Below, piece after piece: positions 55,691 to 64,000 of a stretch of 64,000 bases of DNA. Numbering within the stretch: position 1 is the stretch's first letter; the number at the start of each line of letters is the position of its first letter. Source of the stretch: Gallionella sp. Lineage in GTDB: Bacteria; Pseudomonadota; Gammaproteobacteria; Burkholderiales; Gallionellaceae. Location: NCBI GenBank assembly GCA_028687335.1, contig JAQUAI010000003.1, positions 110,506 to 174,505 of the forward strand, written 5' to 3'. The position numbers were made by a program, and so were the translations under genes. The notes under the pieces are model-generated. The model saw only the letters and a program-made list of their open reading frames with translations, had not been told where the DNA came from and ran no database searches.

Positions 55691-56265
55691 TGCACCGTTT
55701 AATTCTCACGCTATTTGCCGTGCTGCTGTGCTGCGCTTCACCCCTTTCCTTTTCATCAACCCCACTAAAGAAAAACATGGTCAAACTACATACCAATCAC
55801 GGCACCATCACCCTGCAACTGGATGCCGAAAAAGCCCCCAACACCGTTAAAAACTTTCTCGACTACGTCAATGCTGGCTTCTATAACGGCACCGTATTCC
55901 ACCGCGTCATCAAAAGCTTCATGATTCAGGGCGGCGGCTTCGAGCCCGGCATGAAACAAAAATCAGTTAATGCACCAATCAAAAACGAAGCCGCCAACGG
56001 CTTGCATAACTCGCAATACAGCGTTGCCATGGCACGCACCAGCGACCCGCATTCGGCTACCGCGCAATTCTTCATCAACGTCACCAACAACGACTTCCTC
56101 GACCACCCCGGTCAGGACGGCTGGGGCTACTGCGTATTCGGCAAAGTGATCGAAGGTACCGAAGTCGTCGATGCCATCCGTAAAGTCAGAACCGGTAGTA
56201 AAGGCTTCCATCAGGATGTTCCGGTAGATGATGTCATCATCACCAGCGCTGAAGTCGTCCAATAA
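55687..56265 (+). CDS. Peptidyl-prolyl cis-trans isomerase, cyclophilin type
   Basis: The 192-residue protein has a hydrophobic signal peptide (about residues 3-24) and a cyclophilin domain with F-H-R-V-I (catalytic Arg), Q-G-G-G-F and A-Q-F-F-I-N-V. Its first ATG overlaps the stop of the transpeptidase, and GGAG lies upstream, so the exported form is favoured. An internal ATG at 55777 (M-V-K-L-H) would give a cytosolic form like PpiB. Confidence 0.9.
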   Translation: MMHRLILTLFAVLLCCASPLSFSSTPLKKNMVKLHTNHGTITLQLDAEKAPNTVKNFLDYVNAGFYNGTVFHRVIKSFMIQGGGFEPGMKQKSVNAPIKNEAANGLHNSQYSVAMARTSDPHSATAQFFINVTNNDFLDHPGQDGWGYCVFGKVIEGTEVVDAIRKVRTGSKGFHQDVPVDDVIITSAEVVQ

Positions 56266-56343
56266 GGATTGAAATAACAGGATTGAGGATTGAGGAAAAA
56301 CAGCGGCTCCGCTTTTACGAAACCCTCAATCCCCTATCCCAGC

Positions 56344-57069
56344 ATGCCCCACGCCCTCTTCATCTCCGATCTGCATCTCAATGCCGATGAACCCGATAGC
56401 ATGGCGGCATTCAACCGCTTTGCTTACGAACGGGCACCTCAAGCCGAAGCACTCTACATCTTGGGCGACCTGTTCGAATACTGGGCAGGCGATGACGACT
56501 TAAGGGATGACTTTCATCAGCAAGTTATCACGTGCTTGCGCAACATTGCAGACACAGGCACAAAGCTCTACCTAATGCACGGCAACCGCGACCTACTCAT
56601 GGGCAAAGCGTTAGCCCAAGCTTGCCACGCCACACTGCTACCAGACCCGACCATGATCGACCTGTATGGCACCCCCACCCTGCTCAGCCATGGCGACACC
56701 CTTTGCACCGACGACGAGGAATATCAACGCTACCGCGCCAGCGTCCACGATGCCGCATTCCAACAACAGTTTCTTGCCAAATCTTTAACCGAACGCAAAG
56801 CCTTCATCGCGCAATTGCGCGCGCGTAGCCAGACCGAAAAGCAAACCAAAGACAGCGCAATCATGGATGTGAACAACGAAGCCGTTGCCTCATTGCTCCG
56901 CACTCACCACTACCCGCGTCTGATTCACGGCCACACCCACCGCCCCGCACGCCATGAACACAAAATCGACGGGCGCATTTGCGAACGCTGGGTATTGGGT
57001 GATTGGCACGCACAGGGTAATGCACTTCGCTGCGACAGCAACGGCATCCACAACGAAACCATCGCCTAA
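56344..57069 (+). CDS. lpxH: UDP-2,3-diacylglucosamine hydrolase
   Basis: LpxH removes UMP from UDP-2,3-diacylglucosamine in lipid A synthesis. The 241-residue metallophosphoesterase has I-S-D-L-H-L, G-D-L-F-E-Y-W-A-G-D-D, H-G-N-R-D, L-S-H-G-D-T-L and H-G-H-T-H-R, all the usual metal sites. Translation starts at ATG 56344; the frame to 56290 adds non-conserved residues. It follows the cyclophilin gene, its frequent neighbour. Confidence 0.95.
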   Translation: MPHALFISDLHLNADEPDSMAAFNRFAYERAPQAEALYILGDLFEYWAGDDDLRDDFHQQVITCLRNIADTGTKLYLMHGNRDLLMGKALAQACHATLLPDPTMIDLYGTPTLLSHGDTLCTDDEEYQRYRASVHDAAFQQQFLAKSLTERKAFIAQLRARSQTEKQTKDSAIMDVNNEAVASLLRTHHYPRLIHGHTHRPARHEHKIDGRICERWVLGDWHAQGNALRCDSNGIHNETIA

Positions 57070-57077
57070 AATAAAAA

Positions 57078-57100
57078 TGGGCACTCATTAAGAGTGCCCA
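57078..57100 (+). terminator. Hairpin terminator after lpxH
   Basis: TGGGCACTC (57078-57086) and GAGTGCCCA (57092-57100) pair around ATTAA. The T-run is on the minus-strand side, so it may act mainly for the tRNA-Arg transcript; it lies 9 bp after lpxH. Confidence 0.7.
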
Positions 57101-57114
57101 CATTCATAGCAAAC

Positions 57115-57191
57115 TGGTGCGCTCGGCGGGAGTCGAACCCACGACCCTTGGCTTCGGAAACCAATACTCTATCCAGCTGAGCTACGAGCGC
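57115..57191 (-). tRNA. tRNA-Arg(CCG)
   Basis: A 77-base cloverleaf with acceptor stem GCGCTCG/CGAGCGC, encoded CCA and loop TTCCGAA between TTGGT and GCCAA, which gives the anticodon CCG (reads CGG). Confidence 0.93.
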
Positions 57192-57253
57192 ATTTTTTGA
57201 AGGCGCGCAGTATAGCGGTTTTTACCCCGCCGCTAAAGAAAGACGCTGGCGGC

Positions 57254-57568
57254 TCAGCCCGCCGGAATGCAGGCAAGGTTTTGCGCCTGACACACATAGC
57301 TTTTGGCATAGATCAGGCCGATCCATAGCACGAACAAAAACAGCCAGCTGAACAAAGCAAGGCGACGGGCTGTAAATTTCCCTCCAGTAATAACGCGCGC
57401 GATTTTCAACACGGGCCCAGTAATCACGCACAACATACGGTAAACAAAATTCGTCTCCCGCGCGTTACCTGCGGCAAGTCCCACGATTCCCTGCGCAAGT
57501 AGCGATAGCCCGGCAACCTCAACGAGCGATTTTATGATGCTAACGACGAGTAATTCGACCGAGAACAT
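57254..57568 (-). CDS. Small membrane protein downstream of the symporter
   Basis: The 104-residue protein has hydrophobic segments near residues 5-32 and 73-92, and ends with two Cys (V-C-Q-A-Q-N-L-A-C). It follows the symporter by 6 bp, so it is the third gene of that operon. I do not recognise a family. Confidence 0.65.
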   Translation of the reverse strand: MFSVELLVVSIIKSLVEVAGLSLLAQGIVGLAAGNARETNFVYRMLCVITGPVLKIARVITGGKFTARRLALFSWLFLFVLWIGLIYAKSYVCQAQNLACIPAG

Positions 57569-57574
57569 GACCGA

Positions 57575-59662
57575 TTAGGGAATGCGCTGCTCGGCATCAC
57601 CCGCGAGTCGCGGGTAGCGCACATGATCGACCAAGTCCTGCACTTCCTTGCTGGGTGCTTTGGTCAACAAGCTCCCGATGATGACACCCGCGATACCGAC
57701 TGGCATTCCGAAAATGCCTGCCGAGATGGGATTAATGTCCCACCAGAGCGGCGCATTGATGCCGAAAAATGGATAGGTGATGTACATGTAGAACATGCAT
57801 GTCCCCAAGCCCGCCGACATTCCGATAACCGCTCCCCATTTGTTGGCGCGTTTCCAGAAAATACCCAAGACCAGTGCGGGGAAGAATGCCGATGCAGCAA
57901 GCGAAAATGCCGCACCGACCAGAAACAAAATGTCGCCCGGTTTGAGCGATGTGACGTAAGCGGCAAACACCGCCACAACCACTAGCAAACTTTTTGAAAT
58001 TGCCAGCCGCCGATGCGTCGGAGCTTTCGGGTCGATAATTTTGTAGTACAAGTCATGCGACAAGGCATTAGCAATCGTGAGCATCAGCCCGTCAGCCGTT
58101 GATAAAGCAGCCGCCAATCCGCCTGCCGCCACCAGCGCGGTGACCACATAGGGCAGCCCGGCAATCTCAGGCATCGCCAACACAATCAAGTCACCGCCGA
58201 TGGTAATTTCGGCCAATTGCACGATGCCGTCTTTGTTGATGTCGGTCACGCTCATCAGGGTTTTGTCCACGGCGGCCCAAGCCGAAACCCAGCTAGGCAA
58301 TTCCGAAAAGCTCGATCCGACCAACAGGGTGTAGATGTCGTATTTGGCCAGTACCGCAAGGGCGGGGGCAGTGACATACAACAGCGAAATAAACAGTAAC
58401 GACCAGAACACCGATTGCCGTGCCTCTCTCACCGAGGTGGTGGTGTAAAAACGCATCAGAATGTGCGGCAATGCCGCTGTACCCACCATCAGACACAGCA
58501 CTAGTGCCAGAAAGTTTTTGCGTTTTTTGTCGCGGGCCTCTTCATCCTCTCCGGCAAACGGTTCGGCATGCGGCGTGATTGGCTCGGCTTTGACCTTATT
58601 CGACTCAGCCTGCATTCGCCAAGCGACTGTTGCTGCGGCCGCATTCACAGGAAATTCAGCCATGCGTTTTTCCGCCGCCCGAATCTCTTCCGCATCGGCG
58701 TTCGGATTAGATTTCAGCGTCTCAATCAAGACGCTTAGTTTGTTTTTCTCGTCGGCAAGATACGACTCCCCACCTGTCTCAAGCGCTTTTAAAGCTTGCT
58801 CTGCTTCCGTCTGCTGCTGTTTGAAAACAGCGCGAACTTCGGCTTCGCTCGCGCCTTCCGAGGTAAGCGGATCGTTCAATACTTTTTCGCGCGCGCCGAC
58901 TTTTTCCAGCACATAACCGTAAGCGATTTGCGGCACTGGGTTACCGGTATGCTTCACCGACAGCCAGATCACCGGAATCATGTAAGCAACAATCAGAATG
59001 ACGTATTGCGCAACCTGAGTCCACGTCACCGCACGCATTCCGCCCAAAAATGAACACACCAAAATACTGCCCAAACCGACGAATACGCCCACCCCAAAAT
59101 CCAGCCCGGTAAAGCGGCTTACGATCAATCCCAGCCCGTATATCTGCGCGATGACATAAGTAAAGGAACACAAAATGGCGGCGAACACCCCGATCATTCG
59201 GGGGAAATCGCCACCGTAGCGCGTACCCAAAAAATCGGGAATGGTGAACTGCCCAAACTTGCGCAGATATGGTGCTAAAAACAGAGCAACCAAACAGTAA
59301 CCGCCGGTCCAGCCCATCACAAAAGCCAAGCCCTCGTAACCCGACAAATACAACGTACCAGCCAGCCCAATGAAGCTCGCTGCCGACATCCAGTCGGCGG
59401 CGGTCGCCATGCCGTTGAACAACGCCGGAACTCGCCTACCCGCCACATAGTATTCGGTCACATCCGACGTTCTGGACAATATCCCGATAGACGCATACAG
59501 CAACACCGTGACACCCAGAAAGATGTAACCCAATATTTTATTGGGCACCCCCATCTGCTCCAAAATGGAGAGCATGACCACAAAGCCAATGACCCCGCCG
59601 GTATAAAGCGAGTAATAGCGTTTGAGCAGAGAGAAAAACTGCGACTGACTAGGGGTGGCCAT
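57575..59662 (-). CDS. Sodium:solute symporter, VC_2705/ActP-like
   Basis: The 695-residue SSS-family transporter has about 13 helices and conserved T-E-Y-Y-V-A-G-R-R and A-D-W-M-S-A-A-S-F near the N-terminus. A soluble charged insertion of about 150 residues (roughly 245-395, rich in E, K, A) lies between two helices, as in the VC_2705 subfamily. Relatives are linked to acetate, propionate or other monocarboxylates; here the substrate is inferred only. Its start overlaps the DUF4212 stop by one base. Confidence 0.85.
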   Translation of the reverse strand: MATPSQSQFFSLLKRYYSLYTGGVIGFVVMLSILEQMGVPNKILGYIFLGVTVLLYASIGILSRTSDVTEYYVAGRRVPALFNGMATAADWMSAASFIGLAGTLYLSGYEGLAFVMGWTGGYCLVALFLAPYLRKFGQFTIPDFLGTRYGGDFPRMIGVFAAILCSFTYVIAQIYGLGLIVSRFTGLDFGVGVFVGLGSILVCSFLGGMRAVTWTQVAQYVILIVAYMIPVIWLSVKHTGNPVPQIAYGYVLEKVGAREKVLNDPLTSEGASEAEVRAVFKQQQTEAEQALKALETGGESYLADEKNKLSVLIETLKSNPNADAEEIRAAEKRMAEFPVNAAAATVAWRMQAESNKVKAEPITPHAEPFAGEDEEARDKKRKNFLALVLCLMVGTAALPHILMRFYTTTSVREARQSVFWSLLFISLLYVTAPALAVLAKYDIYTLLVGSSFSELPSWVSAWAAVDKTLMSVTDINKDGIVQLAEITIGGDLIVLAMPEIAGLPYVVTALVAAGGLAAALSTADGLMLTIANALSHDLYYKIIDPKAPTHRRLAISKSLLVVVAVFAAYVTSLKPGDILFLVGAAFSLAASAFFPALVLGIFWKRANKWGAVIGMSAGLGTCMFYMYITYPFFGINAPLWWDINPISAGIFGMPVGIAGVIIGSLLTKAPSKEVQDLVDHVRYPRLAGDAEQRIP

Positions 59663-59922
59663 TACAAATCTTCCTGCACGCCGTTTTCGCGGTCTAACTT
59701 ATCCATGCGATAAGCGTAATACCCGACCAAAAACACATAGACCAGCAATGCCCCTTGCGCAGCCATATAGTATGGAAAGGGAAAGCCGAAAAAAGTGATC
59801 GCCTGCAACTCGCGCGCGAACCATGTCACCCCAAACGTAATCCCGAACCAGATCGCCAGCAATCCCGCCGTGAGGCGCAGATTTTTCCGCCAATACTGTT
59901 TATGTTTCGGGGTAAGTTGCAT
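59662..59922 (-). CDS. DUF4212 small subunit of the sodium:solute symporter
   Basis: The 86-residue protein has two hydrophobic helices (about 18-38 and 48-70) and the family pattern W-R-K-N-L-R-L and G-F-P-F-P-Y-Y-M-A-A-Q-G. DUF4212 genes almost always precede a VC_2705-type symporter, as here, and may stabilise it. Confidence 0.9.
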   Translation of the reverse strand: MQLTPKHKQYWRKNLRLTAGLLAIWFGITFGVTWFARELQAITFFGFPFPYYMAAQGALLVYVFLVGYYAYRMDKLDRENGVQEDL

Positions 59923-60027
59923 GGCAATCGCGGCGGGCTAATCGGTTGTTGAAAGCGGAACGGCAGTGAGTATGCCAAGCAAAGATACGCGGTGCAAACA
60001 TCATTGCGCATCGCGGCTTTTCTCGGT

Positions 60028-60056
60028 TTGGATAATTCATCGCTACCGCTTAGAAT
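60028..60056 (+). promoter_or_regulatory. Promoter of the response regulator/kinase genes
   Basis: TTGGAT (60028-60033) and TAGAAT (60051-60056) have an ideal 17-bp spacer; transcription would start near 60063, 31 bases before the ATG. Confidence 0.6.
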
Positions 60057-60093
60057 GCCGCTCAAATTCCCAACCCGCGAGACACTAAAAATC

Positions 60094-60777
60094 ATGCGCA
60101 TCCTGATTGCCGAGGACGATGAAGTACTTGCCGACGGACTATCCCAGTCCATGCGTCAATCCGGCTACGCGGTCGATTGCGTGAGAGACGGCCTCTCCGC
60201 CAAGCTTATTCTCAGTGGCGACCAACCCTTTGATTTGGTGATTCTTGATCTTGGCTTGCCCAAGATGGACGGATTCAGCGTATTGCGCAGCCTGCGCGAA
60301 AGCAACCGGCAAGTGCCGGTCATCATCCTCACTGCGCGCGATGCCGAAGGAGACCGGGTCAAAGGACTAGACCTAGGGGCCGACGATTACATGATTAAAC
60401 CGTTCAGCCTACCCGAGCTTGAAGCGCGTGTTCGCGCCTTGATCCGGCGCGGCCAGTGCGGTGTCAATCCAGTTTACAGCTGCGGCGCGCTAACCTTTGA
60501 CAGCGTGGGCAGGCGCGCCGCCATCAGCGGAGCCACGCTGGAACTCACCACACGCGAACTCAGCGTACTGGAAGCCCTGATGTCGCGCATCGGCTGGGTG
60601 GTCAGCAAAGAACAGCTACTGGAACGGCTCTACAGCTACTCGGAAGAAGCCAGCAACAATGCCATCGAAGTCTATATCCACCGCCTGCGCAAAAAGATCG
60701 AACCCGCTGGGGTGACAATCCGCACCATACGCGGCCTAGGCTACGTGATCGACAACCTGCCCGCTGCGGTGCGCTAG
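60094..60777 (+). CDS. OmpR-family response regulator
   Basis: The 227-residue protein has a receiver domain with acidic pocket E-D-D (residues 7-9), phosphorylated Asp in L-D-L-G-L-P (near residue 51) and K in I-K-P-F-S-L, and a winged-helix DNA-binding domain in the last 95 residues. ATG 60094 (M-R-I-L-I-A-E-D-D) is chosen over a longer open frame. It is paired with the kinase gene 25 bp downstream and divergent from the symporter, so it may control that operon. Confidence 0.92.
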   Translation: MRILIAEDDEVLADGLSQSMRQSGYAVDCVRDGLSAKLILSGDQPFDLVILDLGLPKMDGFSVLRSLRESNRQVPVIILTARDAEGDRVKGLDLGADDYMIKPFSLPELEARVRALIRRGQCGVNPVYSCGALTFDSVGRRAAISGATLELTTRELSVLEALMSRIGWVVSKEQLLERLYSYSEEASNNAIEVYIHRLRKKIEPAGVTIRTIRGLGYVIDNLPAAVR

Positions 60778-60802
60778 CCCCGCACACAGCCCGAGGCGCG
60801 CT

Positions 60803-62176
60803 TTGCAAACCAACATCCGCTCGTTGCGCAGCTACCTCATGCAGAGGCTGCTGATTTCGCTATACCTGCTCTGGCTGATCAGCACCGTGGTCGGCTATTT
60901 CGCCACCATCAACTATGCCAACCAGCCTTACGACATGGTGTTGTTGCAACGAGCCAACGCCATAGCCGCGCAACTCGAACTGGGGAGCGGCCATGAAAAG
61001 CTCAATGTCGTTCCGCTGCTACCCGACGGCACCGACCTAGGCATGCCAGACCGCGTGGTATATACCGTCACTGACGAACGAGGGAAAAAATTGGCTGGCG
61101 ACGGCAACACGCTACGGCCACTTTCCTACCGGCGCGGAAGAACCGACCCACTGTTCAGCAATGGCGAACGCGAAGGCGAAAAAACGCGCATGGTCAGTCT
61201 CATTTATTTTTCCGAAGGCCGTGTACTGCAATTGCATGTCGCCGAAACCGTGCAACAACGCCAAGCGCTTATACGCGGCATTCTCGCCAACATCGTTATC
61301 CCGCAACTACTCTTAACGCTGATTGCCCTTGCCGTGGTGTGGTACGGACTAAAACAAGGTCTGCGTCCGCTCGAACGTTTGCGCAACGAAGTCACCAGCC
61401 GACAACGCGACGACCTCAGCCCGATTGACGGCAGTAAAGCTCCTGCCGAAGTGCGCCCGCTGATTGACGCCGTAAATAATCTGCTCGACCGCCTCAAGCA
61501 AGCCATACAGGTACAACAGCGTTTCGTTGCCGATGCGGCGCACCAGTTGCGCACCCCATTTGCGGGCTTGAAAACGCAATCCGAACTAGCCTTGCGCGAA
61601 ACCGATCCAGCCCGCAAACAACACGCACTGGAATACATCCTCACCAGCACGCAACACGGCATCCGCCTAGTCAACCAACTGCTGGTGCTGGCTCGCAACG
61701 AGCCGGGCGGACAAGGTACGGAAAACTTTACCGCGCTCAACCTGAATCAACTCGCTCAGGAATGCGCCATCAACTGGGTGCCAATTGCGCTGGAAAAAAA
61801 CATTGATCTCGGCTACGAAGAAATCGCCCGCGTCGAAATGCAAGGCGATGCCGCCAGCCTGATTGAAATGCTGAATAACCTGATCGACAACGCCATCCGC
61901 TACACCCCCAACGGCGGACACATCACCATCAGTGTCAGCGAGGGAAAATGCGGTGCCGAGCTAAGCGTGGAAGACAACGGCCCCGGTATCGAGCCGCAAC
62001 ACCGCGAGCGCGTGTTCGAACGTTTCTATCGCATATTGGGAAGCGGCCAAAGCGGTAGCGGCCTTGGGCTTTCTATCGTGGCGGAAATCGCCAAACGACA
62101 TCACGCCGAACTCAAGCTCGACTCAGGCAATAACAGTACAGGAACACGCATCAGCATCTGTTTCCCGAGGCCGTAA
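60803..62176 (+). CDS. Sensor histidine kinase, TctE/QseC-like
   Basis: The 457-residue kinase has two membrane helices (about 12-34 and 163-185) flanking a periplasmic domain of the two-component-sensor N-terminal type, a HAMP region, the phospho-His in A-A-H-Q-L-R-T-P and ATP-binding N (N-N-L-I-D-N-A), D-N-G-P-G-I and G-S-G-L-G-L motifs. The TTG at 60803 with GAGG eight bases upstream is plausible; ATG 60839 is the alternative. Shares a promoter with the response regulator. Confidence 0.9.
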   Translation: MQTNIRSLRSYLMQRLLISLYLLWLISTVVGYFATINYANQPYDMVLLQRANAIAAQLELGSGHEKLNVVPLLPDGTDLGMPDRVVYTVTDERGKKLAGDGNTLRPLSYRRGRTDPLFSNGEREGEKTRMVSLIYFSEGRVLQLHVAETVQQRQALIRGILANIVIPQLLLTLIALAVVWYGLKQGLRPLERLRNEVTSRQRDDLSPIDGSKAPAEVRPLIDAVNNLLDRLKQAIQVQQRFVADAAHQLRTPFAGLKTQSELALRETDPARKQHALEYILTSTQHGIRLVNQLLVLARNEPGGQGTENFTALNLNQLAQECAINWVPIALEKNIDLGYEEIARVEMQGDAASLIEMLNNLIDNAIRYTPNGGHITISVSEGKCGAELSVEDNGPGIEPQHRERVFERFYRILGSGQSGSGLGLSIVAEIAKRHHAELKLDSGNNSTGTRISICFPRP

Positions 62177-62202
62177 AAAAGCCCGACTTAGTCGGGCTTT
62201 TT
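62175..62202. terminator. Rho-independent terminator between kinase and nhaD
   Basis: AAAAAAGCCCGAC (62175-62187), loop TTA and GTCGGGCTTTTT (62191-62202) form a bidirectional terminator that serves the convergent kinase and nhaD genes. Confidence 0.92.
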
Positions 62203-62224
62203 AACTTGCTCGCGCCCCCCGCTC

Positions 62225-63493
62225 TTAATGGGTGGCCACATAAACCAGCGCACCACCGATATAACCGAGTAGCGCAAGTAAGCTGATTTTTTTGACGTAC
62301 CAGAAAAACTCGATCTTCTCGATACCCATCGCAGCCACACCCGCTGCCGAACCGATGATGAGAATAGAGCCGCCCGTACCTGCCGCGTATGCCATGAACT
62401 CCCAAATGAAAGAGTCGGCAGGATATTGCTCCAGCGGATACATACCCATCGCAGCCGCCACCATCGGCACGTTGTCCACGATGGCACTCACCAACCCGAA
62501 GATAAACACGATGAGCGACTGACTACCCACGGTGTGATCCAGCCAATGTGCTAATCCCGCCAAAATATGGGTGTGCTCCAATGTCGCCACCGCAAGCAAG
62601 ATACCGATAAAGAACACCAGCGACGACATATCAATACGCTGCAAAGCAGCCGCCAAAGTCAGATGCTGCTTCGCCTCATCCGGCTTGTTGCGATGAAGCA
62701 ACTCGCCTGCCAGCCAGAGCAAACCCAGACCGAACAAAATCCCCATAAACGGCGGCAAATGCGTCAAGGTTTTGAATACCGGCACAGCACATAAAATACC
62801 AATACCGGAATAGAACATCATGTTTCGCTCAAACACATTGGAATGCGGATTACCCTCAACCACCTCTGATTTGGCGGGCGGAATAACTGGCTTGCCGCGA
62901 TTGAGATAACTAACCACCGCCAACGGCACAATCAGATTAACCAGCGATGCCAACAACACGCCTTCCATAATCGCCAGCGCAGTGACCTGACCGCCGATCC
63001 ACAACATCGTAGTCGTCACGTCACCAATCGGCGACCATGCCCCACCTGCGTTGGCCGCGATGATGATAATACCGGCGAAGAACAAACGGTCTTCACGCTC
63101 CTTCAGTAACTTGCGCACCACCGAAATCATCACAATCGTGGTAGTTAAGTTATCCAGCACCGCACTCAGGAAAAACGTCACCAGACCAACCAGCCATAGC
63201 AATGTGGTTAAGCGCGTGGTTTTGACTTTGTCAGTGATGACATCAAAACCATCGTGTGCATCAATCACCTCGACGATAGTCATCGCCCCCATCAGGAAAA
63301 ACACAATCTGCGCAGTCGCAGACAAAGTCTCGTTCAAATGTCCGCCTACATCGCCAACGTACATCGCATAAATTGTCCACAACAGCCCCGCACCAATCAG
63401 CGCAGGAACGCTCTTGTTCACCTTTAACGGATGTTCCAGCGCAATCGCCGCATAGGCGACAACGAAAATCGCAACCAACAACGCTTCCATCAT
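62225..63493 (-). CDS. nhaD: Sodium/proton antiporter NhaD family
   Basis: The 422-residue protein has ten or more helices and belongs to the ion-transporter superfamily NhaD branch. Typical segments are D-N-L-T-T-T-I-V-M (near residue 111), N-A-G-G-A-W-S-P-I-G-D-V-T-T and I-V-D-N-V-P-M-V-A-A. Such antiporters expel Na+ at raised pH. No sodium-dependent regulatory gene is adjacent, but the symporter operon upstream also uses Na+. Confidence 0.92.
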   Translation of the reverse strand: MMEALLVAIFVVAYAAIALEHPLKVNKSVPALIGAGLLWTIYAMYVGDVGGHLNETLSATAQIVFFLMGAMTIVEVIDAHDGFDVITDKVKTTRLTTLLWLVGLVTFFLSAVLDNLTTTIVMISVVRKLLKEREDRLFFAGIIIIAANAGGAWSPIGDVTTTMLWIGGQVTALAIMEGVLLASLVNLIVPLAVVSYLNRGKPVIPPAKSEVVEGNPHSNVFERNMMFYSGIGILCAVPVFKTLTHLPPFMGILFGLGLLWLAGELLHRNKPDEAKQHLTLAAALQRIDMSSLVFFIGILLAVATLEHTHILAGLAHWLDHTVGSQSLIVFIFGLVSAIVDNVPMVAAAMGMYPLEQYPADSFIWEFMAYAAGTGGSILIIGSAAGVAAMGIEKIEFFWYVKKISLLALLGYIGGALVYVATH

Positions 63494-63683
63494 TTGTCCT
63501 TTATTAATACACCTGAAAAATAGTTAATTTCAAAAAATCCCAGCCGCAATTCTCGCATGAATCATGCCAAAGCGATTTTCCGCAGAATGGCAACCTGAGT
63601 GGGCGTAGATCGTAAAGTGTCAATAAGCAAAGCGCATTGCGCCGTATGCATATCCGAAGCCCGACGCTGGCTTAGGGCTTGAT

Positions 63684-64000
63684 TCAGACTGACTGGGGCT
63701 TCAGTGTCAAATGCACGACCAACTCGGAGTATTGGCTCAATACACCATCAGTAGTGAGCAAATAGGCTGGGATCGACTGTGCCTGAGCAATCAGCAATCG
63801 ATCAAATGGGTCACGGTGATGCCAAGGTAAATTCACCAAGGGATAGCAATCTTCCCCTTTCACTGGCAATTCGGCGAACCCAGTATCTAGCGCAAGGCGG
63901 TGAATATCCTCCGGTGAAAAATCAAAATCCGCACGATTCAAAGATCGCTTGATTGCGATTTCCCAAATACTGGCTGAACTGAAATAGACCGTGTTGGATG
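63684..64000 (-). CDS. PIN-domain toxin, VapC-like (5-prime end outside the window)
   Basis: The frame continues beyond the window edge: residues Y-F-S-S-A-S-I-W-E-I-A-I-K precede the first internal TTG at 63941, and this is the normal middle of VapC-type PIN domains. The acidic site is seen in H-H-R-D-P-F-D-R-L-L-I-A-Q-A and L-L-T-T-D. PIN toxins are RNases paired with an antitoxin, which would lie beyond 64000. The N-terminal catalytic Asp is also outside. Confidence 0.85.
   Translation of the reverse strand, partial: SNTVYFSSASIWEIAIKRSLNRADFDFSPEDIHRLALDTGFAELPVKGEDCYPLVNLPWHHRDPFDRLLIAQAQSIPAYLLTTDGVLSQYSELVVHLTLKPQSV

Noticed and set aside
63555..63690. Open frame on the minus strand after the PIN gene ending L-R-K-I-A-L-A
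   Set aside because: About 50 codons with no clear start or ribosome site and no recognised motif; chance cannot be excluded.
1..64000. CRISPR arrays, rRNA operons and prophage genes
   Set aside because: No regularly spaced repeats, rRNA signatures or phage structural genes were seen in any part of the window.

Overview
The window looks like chromosomal DNA from a betaproteobacterium, most likely in or near the Gallionellaceae (Nitrosomonadales). This is inferred from gene content and protein style, not from a search. It carries the rpsU-yqeY-dnaG-rpoD operon, a complete cbb3 oxidase locus with an FNR-type promoter, Mqo, CoaX and BirA, and an outer-membrane-like monohaem cytochrome/porin of the kind found in iron-oxidising relatives. 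Most of the sequence is conserved core genome. Accessory DNA is limited to the two ends and to 36.7-41 kb.

Layout. 1-0.6 kb: a DUF4160/DUF2442 pair with the first gene frameshifted. 0.7-3.7 kb: a Cyc2-like cytochrome-porin with its own promoter and UUCG terminator, then a frameshifted SEC-C/TPR/sulfotransferase gene. 4-12.6 kb: ccoNOQP plus a 42-residue membrane protein, then ccoG-ccoH-ccoI-ccoS, all on the minus strand. 12.6-18 kb: GIY-YIG nuclease, lnt, divergent rluF-like gene, corC, ybeY and miaB (phoH is absent from its usual place). 18.2-18.6 kb: two tandem genes for related 32-residue membrane peptides, not found by ordinary ORF length cut-offs. 18.6-24.2 kb: tRNA-Met, a SPOR-coaX-birA-patatin operon, mqo. 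24.2-32.7 kb: hrpA, tRNA-Ile(CAU), rpoD, dnaG, yqeY, rpsU. 33-36.7 kb: repeat-rich gap, pepD, ABC-F ATPase. 36.8-41 kb: three uncharacterised co-directional genes, a 104-bp palindromic element, a HEPN-like gene, a broken unknown gene and the 3-prime fossil of a group II intron. 41-53.4 kb: MFS transporter, nitroreductase, small membrane proteins, rsuA, an orphan NAGGN-type amidotransferase, a YlqF GTPase, a zinc metallopeptidase, cysS and glnS. 53.6-57.2 kb: a TPR protein, an L,D-transpeptidase, a cyclophilin, lpxH and tRNA-Arg(CCG). 57.2-62.2 kb: a sodium:solute symporter with its DUF4212 partner, divergent from a two-component system. 62.2-64 kb: nhaD and a VapC-like PIN toxin cut by the window edge.

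How the parts fit: the cbb3 oxidase and its maturation genes form one functional block. A 9/10 FNR box centred about 41 bp upstream of the predicted start site implies induction at low oxygen. If the Cyc2-like protein is an iron oxidase, the cbb3 oxidase would be a natural terminal acceptor, but that link is inference.

The most interesting undescribed items are the twin 32-residue peptides (18195-18569), the 42-residue candidate extra cbb3 subunit, the cysteine-containing insertion in CcoO, and the unknown cassette at 36.8-40.7 kb. Three genes carry apparent -1 frameshifts. Two of these lie in homopolymer runs and may be sequencing errors.
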